Shown here: positions 58,079-64,000 of the stretch, piece by piece
Position numbering within the stretch: the stretch's first letter is position 1
Layout of the letters: each line of letters opens with the position of its first letter
Source of the DNA: Aliivibrio_A sp016764915
GTDB taxonomy: Bacteria > Pseudomonadota > Gammaproteobacteria > Enterobacterales > Vibrionaceae
DNA length: 64,000 nucleotides
Direction: 5' to 3'
Assembly (NCBI GenBank): GCA_965224595.1
Contig: OZ245057.1
Span: 868,001-932,000, forward strand
Notes under the pieces: generated by a model
The model's input: the letters and a program-made list of their open reading frames with translations, nothing else
Told to the model about the DNA's origin: nothing
The model's database searches: none
Made by a program: the position numbers and the translations under genes

Positions 58079-59475
58079 TGACGACTCTATTACTGTTTTC
58101 ACTGTTGTTTATATGTATGTTTATGGGAATGCCAATTGCCATTGCACTCGGCCTTTCTAGTATCGCCACTATTTTAGTGTTTTCAAATGACTCTTTAGCA
58201 TCTATTGCACTGAAAATGTTTGAAGCCACCAGTGAGCATTACACACTCTTAGCAATCCCATTTTTTATCTTATCTTCAGCTTTTCTTTCAACTGGCGGTG
58301 TAGCAAAAAGATTGATTAATTTTGCGATTGACTCTGTTGGTCATATTCGCGGTGGCTTAGCAATGGCATCCGTATTAGCGTGTATGCTGTTTGCGGCTAT
58401 TTCAGGTTCGTCTCCAGCCACCGTTGCCGCTATTGGGTCTATTGTTATCGTTGGTATGGTAAAAGCAGGTTATCCGAAAGCATTTGCAGCAGGTGTTATC
58501 GCCAATGCAGGAACTCTGGGTATTTTGATCCCGCCTTCTATTGTTATGTTGGTATACGCTGCGGCAACTGAAGTGTCCGCGTCTCGCATGTTTATGGCTG
58601 GTGTTATCCCCGGTCTTATGATGGGTGGCATTTTAATGATTGCTATCTATATCGTTGCGCACATCAAAGGTTTGCCATCACAACCATTCCCAGGCTTTAA
58701 GCCACTGCTGATTTCTGGTAGTAAAGCGATGGGAGGTTTGATGCTGGTATTCATCGTGTTGGGTTCAATCTACGGCGGTGTTGCAAGTCCAACGGAAGCG
58801 GCATCAGTGGCTGCGGTTTATGCGTGGTTAGTCAGTGTATGGGGCTATCGTGATATTGGACCTCTGAAAGGAGCGGCTTGGCGAAAAGAGGGGGAATCAG
58901 CCCTAGTATCTGTGATTCGCAACTTACTGTTACTGCCAATGGTGATGTTTAAATCGGTCAATAATGACGAAGTTCGTCACGTGGTTAAAGATGCAGCTAA
59001 AGTCAGCATAATGCTGTTGTTTATTATTGCTAATGCGATGTTGTTTGCCCACGTATTAACGTCAGAGCGAATTCCACATGCGATTGCTGAAACAATTATT
59101 CAGTGGGGCTTGCCAGCTTGGGGTTTCTTGATTGTCGTGAACATATTGTTGCTAATTGCGGGCAATTTCATGGAACCGTCAGCGATATTGCTTATCATGG
59201 CTCCAATCCTGTTCCCTATTGCGACTCAGTTAGGTATAGACCCTATTCATCTTGGCATCATTATGGTGGTGAATATGGAAATAGGCATGCTAACACCGCC
59301 AGTAGGTTTGAACCTATTTGTCACCGCGGGTATTACTGGTGAAAGTTTGGGTTGGGCGATTAAAGCGGCTCTACCGTGGTTAAGCTTGCTACTGTTCTTC
59401 TTAATCCTGATCACTTATGTGCCGCAGATATCTCTGTTCCTACCAGAGTTGTTTGATGAAATTAACGGATACTAA
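58078..59475 (+). CDS. dctM: DctM: TRAP large permease subunit
   Basis: A 465-residue inner-membrane transporter subunit with about twelve membrane segments. AAISGSSPATVAAIGSIVIV, GTLGILIPPSIVMLVYAAAT and MLTPPVGLNLFVTAGI are conserved family blocks. It transports dicarboxylates with sodium. It ends the operon before a strong terminator. A loop near residue 270-310 is slightly longer than usual. Confidence 0.94.
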   Translation: MTTLLLFSLLFICMFMGMPIAIALGLSSIATILVFSNDSLASIALKMFEATSEHYTLLAIPFFILSSAFLSTGGVAKRLINFAIDSVGHIRGGLAMASVLACMLFAAISGSSPATVAAIGSIVIVGMVKAGYPKAFAAGVIANAGTLGILIPPSIVMLVYAAATEVSASRMFMAGVIPGLMMGGILMIAIYIVAHIKGLPSQPFPGFKPLLISGSKAMGGLMLVFIVLGSIYGGVASPTEAASVAAVYAWLVSVWGYRDIGPLKGAAWRKEGESALVSVIRNLLLLPMVMFKSVNNDEVRHVVKDAAKVSIMLLFIIANAMLFAHVLTSERIPHAIAETIIQWGLPAWGFLIVVNILLLIAGNFMEPSAILLIMAPILFPIATQLGIDPIHLGIIMVVNMEIGMLTPPVGLNLFVTAGITGESLGWAIKAALPWLSLLLFFLILITYVPQISLFLPELFDEINGY

Positions 59476-59500
59476 CTAACGTCAACTGGCTAGGTTGATT

Positions 59501-59538
59501 AAAAAAACGAAACCACTCAGTGGTTTCGTTTTTTTTTG
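59501..59538 (+). terminator. Strong terminator of dctPQM
   Basis: ACGAAACCACT and AGTGGTTTCGT form an eleven-pair stem with a one-base loop centre, followed by nine T residues and preceded by A residues. Confidence 0.9.
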
Positions 59539-59609
59539 CAATTTTTAAATTTGTTAATACGCTCACACAAATATATTTCAGAATGTTTCCATTGTTGGTA
59601 ATGATATGT

Positions 59610-59632
59610 ATAATGCAAATCGTTCTCGTTTG
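59610..59632. promoter_or_regulatory. Fur box upstream of the iron-uptake operon
   Basis: AATGCAAATCGTTCTCGTT is close to vibrio Fur boxes (AATGCAAATCATTCTCATT, two changes). It lies about 65 bases upstream of the operon's first start codon. This is strong support for iron-dependent repression. Confidence 0.8.
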
Positions 59633-59694
59633 TACTTAGGTTATTGTCTTGTTAACAGGGTTAACAAGTTGAAACATTTTAAAAGGACTGAAAA

Positions 59695-61710
59695 GTGAAA
59701 AAAACAGCGATTTGCGCAGCCGTATCAGCTGCAATCCTAACTTCTGTTGCAGCTCAAGCTGTAGAAGTTAAAGTATTAGATAAAACTCTGATGCCTGCCG
59801 GAAACTTCCTTGCTTATACTGAATTTGAATTGTCAGGTGAGCCACTTGCTGAATCGCTAGGACTTGATCTTGATGTTCTAGACCCTGCTCAAGCAAACCA
59901 ACCAACTGCATTTGATTTTGCTGCGGGCATAGAGAGTTACGAATATTCTGAAGAAGCGATGTATGCGCTTAACTATCAGTCGCAAATGGGACCACACTTA
60001 GTGAATGGCCCAATTAACGCCAAACGTGGCGGAAAAATGGAAAACCTAGGCGTGCGTTTTGTTGAAATGGCAAAAGCGGTTGGTTTCCCAGCGACAGAAA
60101 TCCCACAGAACATGTATCCAATATCAGTGCCTTATTATGCAGGTTCTCCTGAGTTTGCACAGAAGCCGGATACTACCACTGTTAACGGTGATGAAATTGA
60201 AGTGTTAACGGCTAAAGGCAAGAGTGAAACCATTCAAGCGGTTGTTCCTGCTTATTTCCGTGACTATAAGTCATTAGCTTGGAACCCTGAAACGTTTGAT
60301 AAATCAATTAACCCAGCAAGTCTAGGCGCTATCCTTCTTAAAGAAGTAATGTGGTCACAAGATTTCTTAGGTGGTATGCACGTCACTGAATCTGATGAAG
60401 AAGTAGAAGCTGAATCATCAACCATGGATCAAGATGGCAAGCACAGCTTAGGCGTATCTGCTGCTGATGGCTTTAATGGTATGGTACTTACTGAACAATC
60501 AATTGATAAACTGCTGATTATGCAGAATCAACTTGGTTATAACGGTAAGAAATTGGGCGTGACTTTTGGTCCTGATTACAATCCAGCGAACGGCCCAATC
60601 TGGTTTGCTCATAAAGTTGCAGTAACGGAAGGCGAGAAAAACGGTGTAACGTCGATTAAGAGCCTGAAAGTAACAGAAGGCGCTTCAACGTTAGAAGACA
60701 CATGGTTAACACTTTGGCCTGTGAGCGAGTTCTACGCATTTACCGATCAACGCACAGCAAACACTGCGCAAAACCCGGCATTCCTGTCAGTATTTGATGG
60801 CGCACCATTTGCAGCGGCACCTAAAGCAAACGTCGATTCAAAAACAAGTAACAATGTTACTGGTGATGATGCGTTCTCTTTAGCAAGCAATATTTCGAAC
60901 CTACTGTTTAAGAACATTGCAGCACTTCACTTCAACAAGAAAGAAGGCACTTTTGTTACTGAATACAACAACGGTAAGCAAGGCAATAAGGTAAGCACTT
61001 TCGATTCAGCTTACTCAATCGTAGCGCTTGCTATCTATCAGCGTGCACAAGATGCTCTACCTGTAGGTTACGCCTCTGCTGACGGCGGTGACGTGAACTT
61101 CAAGTCTGCGCAAGGTAAAGAAGCGCTTGCGATGATAAAAGCTCAAGCTGATTTCATTGTAAATAAGCTGGTTAACAAGCAAGGTTTAGTGGTTGATGGT
61201 TTAACCATTGGCGGTAAAGTAGAGTCAAATACGTCACTGGATGCACAGTTCTCGGCCATTCGTGGTTTAGTTGCCGCTTTCTTAGCGACAGGTGATGAGA
61301 GTTACAAAGCATCAGCACGTTCAATTTACGTTGCCGTAGAGAAGAACATGTTTGATAAAGGCATCAACACTTGGGCGCAAACACCAGGTAAAGCGACTAT
61401 TCATACCCCTTACACAGCAGCTGCTATTTCCGGTGGTCTACGTGAAGCGATTCTTCATCTGAAAAATGAAGAGGGTGAAAACGTCCCTGCACTTGAGCTT
61501 CAACTTCTGACAGAACGTTACACATCATGGTTTAAAACCGTGATTAATGGCGGTATGCAGCAAGCTGAGTGGGTTGGCGATTCAGGTGAAAACCTTATCA
61601 AAAACAGCAAAAATACTGATACCGATGAAGATGGTGTACCACAAATCATCGCCGCTGGTGGTAAGTATGGCACGGCAATGACAATGGCCAATAAGGTCAG
61701 CGTTAAGTAG
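59695..61710 (+). CDS. Large exported protein of the FTR1 iron operon
   Basis: A 671-residue exported protein with a signal peptide 1-22 (SVAAQA). Sequence features: an acidic 220-240 stretch, repeated MxxAxxxF-like helices in the last 250 residues (for example FDSAYSIVALAIYQRA and LDAQFSAIRGLVAAFLATGD) suggesting an alpha/alpha barrel, and histidines such as GGMHVTES and ALHFNKKEG. It precedes the b561-like and FTR1 genes and stands behind a Fur box, so it is probably an iron-binding or oxidation component in the periplasm. I do not recognise a family with known activity. Confidence 0.7.
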   Translation: MKKTAICAAVSAAILTSVAAQAVEVKVLDKTLMPAGNFLAYTEFELSGEPLAESLGLDLDVLDPAQANQPTAFDFAAGIESYEYSEEAMYALNYQSQMGPHLVNGPINAKRGGKMENLGVRFVEMAKAVGFPATEIPQNMYPISVPYYAGSPEFAQKPDTTTVNGDEIEVLTAKGKSETIQAVVPAYFRDYKSLAWNPETFDKSINPASLGAILLKEVMWSQDFLGGMHVTESDEEVEAESSTMDQDGKHSLGVSAADGFNGMVLTEQSIDKLLIMQNQLGYNGKKLGVTFGPDYNPANGPIWFAHKVAVTEGEKNGVTSIKSLKVTEGASTLEDTWLTLWPVSEFYAFTDQRTANTAQNPAFLSVFDGAPFAAAPKANVDSKTSNNVTGDDAFSLASNISNLLFKNIAALHFNKKEGTFVTEYNNGKQGNKVSTFDSAYSIVALAIYQRAQDALPVGYASADGGDVNFKSAQGKEALAMIKAQADFIVNKLVNKQGLVVDGLTIGGKVESNTSLDAQFSAIRGLVAAFLATGDESYKASARSIYVAVEKNMFDKGINTWAQTPGKATIHTPYTAAAISGGLREAILHLKNEEGENVPALELQLLTERYTSWFKTVINGGMQQAEWVGDSGENLIKNSKNTDTDEDGVPQIIAAGGKYGTAMTMANKVSVK

Positions 61711-61731
61711 TGGTTTAACCGCTAATCAATA

Positions 61732-61763
61732 AACAAAGGCAGCGTTGGCTGCCTTTGTTGTTT
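61732..61763 (+). terminator. Hairpin within the iron operon
   Basis: AACAAAGGCAGC and GCTGCCTTTGTT pair perfectly around GTTG, followed by GTTT, between the first and second genes. It could partly end transcription so that the first gene is expressed more than the membrane genes. Confidence 0.65.
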
Positions 61764-61817
61764 CTCAAACTTACTAATGAGAAAGAGAATTATTTTCAAA
61801 AATGATGTGGGTGCGCT

Positions 61818-62321
61818 ATGGCAGTTATCGATATAGCTACAACAGACAATTCAGAAATTAAAGGGCTGCGACAACAGTTAACATCTTGGTGGACAACACT
61901 GGCATATCATCATAAATGGGCTGAAGCTATGCTCTATATGATGTTCTTCAGTGGATTACTGCTGTGGGGTCAACTGGATGTGTCATGGCAGATAAAACGA
62001 GTGATGTTACTACTGCACATGGTGGTTGGTGTCTCTCTCTTTACTGTTATTGTTGGCGCATTTTGGTCAAGTCACCGAAATCTATTGAACCGCAGTAAGA
62101 AACGATTTTTGCGTCGAACAGGAACCATTATTGAGTGGTTACTGGTGTTGTGCTCTGTAACTGGCTTCTATCTTTTTTTCTATGGCGATAATGGTAATCA
62201 ACTGGGGTGGGTCATGCACAATGTTCATTTTTATACCTCATGGCTATTGGTACCTCTCGTTTTCGCCCATGCATTCCGCTGGAGTGTTCTTAATATTCGT
62301 CAATTTCTGTCTAACAAGTAG
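61818..62321 (+). CDS. Cytochrome b561-like membrane protein
   Basis: A 167-residue protein with four membrane helices. Histidines at 31/32, 67, 134/137 and 151 lie at helix ends (YHHKWAEAML, LLLHMVVGVS, MHNVHFYTSW, VFAHAFRW), as in b-type haem cytochromes of the b561/DUF4405 type. It could pass electrons across the membrane for ferric reduction or ferrous oxidation linked to FTR1. It ends eight bases before the ftr1-like gene. Confidence 0.75.
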   Translation: MAVIDIATTDNSEIKGLRQQLTSWWTTLAYHHKWAEAMLYMMFFSGLLLWGQLDVSWQIKRVMLLLHMVVGVSLFTVIVGAFWSSHRNLLNRSKKRFLRRTGTIIEWLLVLCSVTGFYLFFYGDNGNQLGWVMHNVHFYTSWLLVPLVFAHAFRWSVLNIRQFLSNK

Positions 62322-62329
62322 AGCCATTT

Positions 62330-63145
62330 ATGTTTGCAAGTTTTCTGATTACGTTTAGAGAAGGTCTTGAAGCTTTTCTGATTGTGGGGATTGCCCTCTC
62401 TTATTTAACCAAGCTAAATGCGAGGCAATACCATAAATATATCTATTTGGGTGCGACAGTCGGTTTGCTGCTCTCATTAGTAATAGCGGTAGTATTTCAG
62501 TTTGTTATTGATCAATTTAGCACCGATCTTTATCGTAACTACTTAATGGCAGGGATATTGATTTTTGCTACTATCGTATTGACCTATATGGCAATTTGGA
62601 TGCAAAATCAAGCCAAGCAGCAGGTTGCAGATGTGCAGAAGAATCTGGATGTGATGGTCAGTACGGGTAATGTCGTTGGTTTAGTGTTTTTAGCCACTTT
62701 AGCGGTGTTAAGAGAGGGATTTGAAACCATTTTGTTTTTCTCTGCTCTTATGTATTCAGGCATGGGGGATTTCTCAGCAGAACAAGCGATCATTGGTGGC
62801 GTGCTAGGTTTGGCGTTGTCAGTCATATTGGTATGGATGATGCTAAAAGGGGCAAGAAAAGTGCCTTTAGCTGAATTTTTCCGTTGGACCAGCCTGTTGA
62901 TCATTATTATTGCAGCAGGTTTGCTCTCATCCGCCATTAACATGTTGCAAGCCGCAGAGCTGTTGCCAGTTATACACGCTCAAGTGTTCGATATTTCTCA
63001 TATTCTTGATGATCGCGGCGTGTTTGGCACCTTTTTAAGAGCGTTGTTCGGCTATAACTCATCACCGAGTTTGCTGCAATTATCAACGTGGGTACTTTAT
63101 ATGTCACTGTTCTCAGTGATGTGGAACCGGAGCTATGGAAAGTGA
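62330..63145 (+). CDS. FTR1-family iron permease
   Basis: A 271-residue inner-membrane permease with seven membrane segments. Both REGxE iron-binding motifs are present: REGLEAFLIV (from R10) and REGFETILFF (from R128). Such permeases (EfeU, FtrC) carry iron after oxidation of ferrous iron. Its stop overlaps the next start by four bases (GTGA), so translation is coupled with the FAD oxidoreductase. Confidence 0.93.
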   Translation: MFASFLITFREGLEAFLIVGIALSYLTKLNARQYHKYIYLGATVGLLLSLVIAVVFQFVIDQFSTDLYRNYLMAGILIFATIVLTYMAIWMQNQAKQQVADVQKNLDVMVSTGNVVGLVFLATLAVLREGFETILFFSALMYSGMGDFSAEQAIIGGVLGLALSVILVWMMLKGARKVPLAEFFRWTSLLIIIIAAGLLSSAINMLQAAELLPVIHAQVFDISHILDDRGVFGTFLRALFGYNSSPSLLQLSTWVLYMSLFSVMWNRSYGK

Positions 63146-64000
63146 GCAGTACAAAACAAACAGAACAGAAACACGTCGTCGTTTTGGGTGCAGGACCTGC
63201 AGGTTTAATGGCGGCATGGGATCTCTCTGAAGCGGGATATAAAGTCACCCTGTTAGATAGAGACGATAAAGTGGGCGGCATGTGCGCCACGCAAACTTTC
63301 CAAGGCGAAAAGGGCGAATATCGCTTCGACTTTGGTGGTCATCGCTTTATTACTAAAAACCCCGATTTGTTGGATTTTGTTGATAAATTAATGGGCGACG
63401 AACTGCTCTATTCGCAACGTAAAAGTGTGATCCGTTATCGTGGTCGAATTTATGCTTATCCACTTGCCATTAAAGATCTGGTAAAAAATGCGCCTTTGTC
63501 TCTATTAATTGGCGGCGCAATTGATCTGGTTAAACAACTGGTGAGCAATAAACCGCATGATCGATCGGAAGTGAGCTTTGCGCATTGGATAGAGAGTCGA
63601 TTTGGCAAAACTTTGTATAAAAACTTCTTTGAAGGTTATACCGCTAAGCTGTGGGGGATCGACCCGAAAAACTTGTCTGGAGATTGGGCCTCACAACGAA
63701 TTAGTCTGATGAACCTTAAAGATGTGGTACGTCGACTTCTTCCGCAAAAAGGCGATACACCACGGACCTATGCACGACAATATCGCTACCCGAAATGGGG
63801 CTTTGGTCAGCTATATACTCGTCTGGCTGAAGAGCTGGAAGCTAAAGGTGTGGAAATTCGTTTAGAGTCGGATGTGTCAGGTTTTGACATTGAGAATAAT
63901 GGCCTACAACAGTCTATTCGCGCAGTGCAATACACCCGTCTTGGTGAGGTTGAGACCATTCAATGCGATAACGTGATTGCGACCATTCCTATCTCTCATG
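63142..64000 (+). CDS. FAD-dependent oxidoreductase, 5' part (cut by window edge)
   Basis: Starts at GTG 63142, overlapping the FTR1 stop. The N-terminus VVVLGAGPAGLMAAWDLSEA is a dinucleotide-binding fold, followed by DKVGGMCAT and FDFGGHRFITKNPDLLDFV, the pattern of amine-oxidase/UDP-galactopyranose-mutase-like flavoproteins (GGHRF). 286 codons are visible without a stop; the end is beyond the window. Either an electron-transfer partner of the iron system or a glycan-modifying enzyme; the sequence alone does not decide. Confidence 0.8.
   Translation, partial: MSSTKQTEQKHVVVLGAGPAGLMAAWDLSEAGYKVTLLDRDDKVGGMCATQTFQGEKGEYRFDFGGHRFITKNPDLLDFVDKLMGDELLYSQRKSVIRYRGRIYAYPLAIKDLVKNAPLSLLIGGAIDLVKQLVSNKPHDRSEVSFAHWIESRFGKTLYKNFFEGYTAKLWGIDPKNLSGDWASQRISLMNLKDVVRRLLPQKGDTPRTYARQYRYPKWGFGQLYTRLAEELEAKGVEIRLESDVSGFDIENNGLQQSIRAVQYTRLGEVETIQCDNVIATIPISH

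Noticed and set aside
62970..63290. Minus-strand frame across the FTR1/FAD junction
   Set aside because: It is a shadow of two coupled, conserved plus-strand genes.

Overview
The window looks like chromosomal DNA of a marine gammaproteobacterium, most likely a Vibrio or close relative. This rests on the low GC content and on the gene set: YghU-type glutathione transferase, RlmF, a YaiL/DUF2058 protein, dctPQM, two large chemoreceptors, a GGDEF-EAL protein and several type II toxin-antitoxin cassettes. I saw no rRNA, tRNA or CRISPR array. The right edge cuts an FAD oxidoreductase gene and the left edge cuts a fetB-like permease gene.

1-9 kb: a fetB-like permease fragment and a RutR-like TetR regulator, then an accessory patch (an unknown gene, parD with a gutted parE, and a mobile mystery A/B HTH-Fic pair). 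Next comes a compact purine-catabolic block: 8-oxoguanine deaminase and HIU hydrolase on the minus strand, divergent from allantoinase PuuE, OHCU decarboxylase and urate hydroxylase PuuD. Together these can take 8-oxoguanine through urate to allantoate.

9-28 kb: a large lipoprotein with a zinc-protease signature, a chemoreceptor, small enzymes, a TauD-like dioxygenase with a GST, and a notable pair: a secreted IgGFc-binding/dockerin-like protein followed by a cohesin-like PEP-CTERM protein. After these come a SUKH-like orphan, HopJ, a lipase-like lipoprotein, VOC, racemase and OsmC genes, and a lipoprotein/ankyrin pair. Several genes here are broken or have lost their middle.

28-37.4 kb: a U32 protein, a Phd/RelE pair, a MerR/SoxR-type promoter in front of a miniature VOC gene, an IS21-family element (istAB, 2383 bp, 6-bp target duplication) inside a cupin gene, and a hipBA pair with repeated operator-like palindromes.

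37.4-48.5 kb: an SDR-DUF2141-VTT operon divergent from a Crp/Fnr-like regulator, a GGDEF-EAL protein, a Vat-like acetyltransferase, YghU, RlmF, an odd pilin-like protein and a DctB-like sensor kinase.

48.5-64 kb: a TAXI-type TRAP transporter with a good sigma-54 promoter and a DctD-like activator beside it, a YaiL homologue, a dCache chemoreceptor with most of an amino-acid-binding motif, dctPQM, and a Fur-box-preceded iron block (large periplasmic protein, b561-like protein, FTR1 permease, FAD oxidoreductase).

A recurring theme is miniature genes that keep a ribosome-binding site, start, head and tail but lack the centre (parE, a VOC gene, and probably a GST and a DUF2238 gene).
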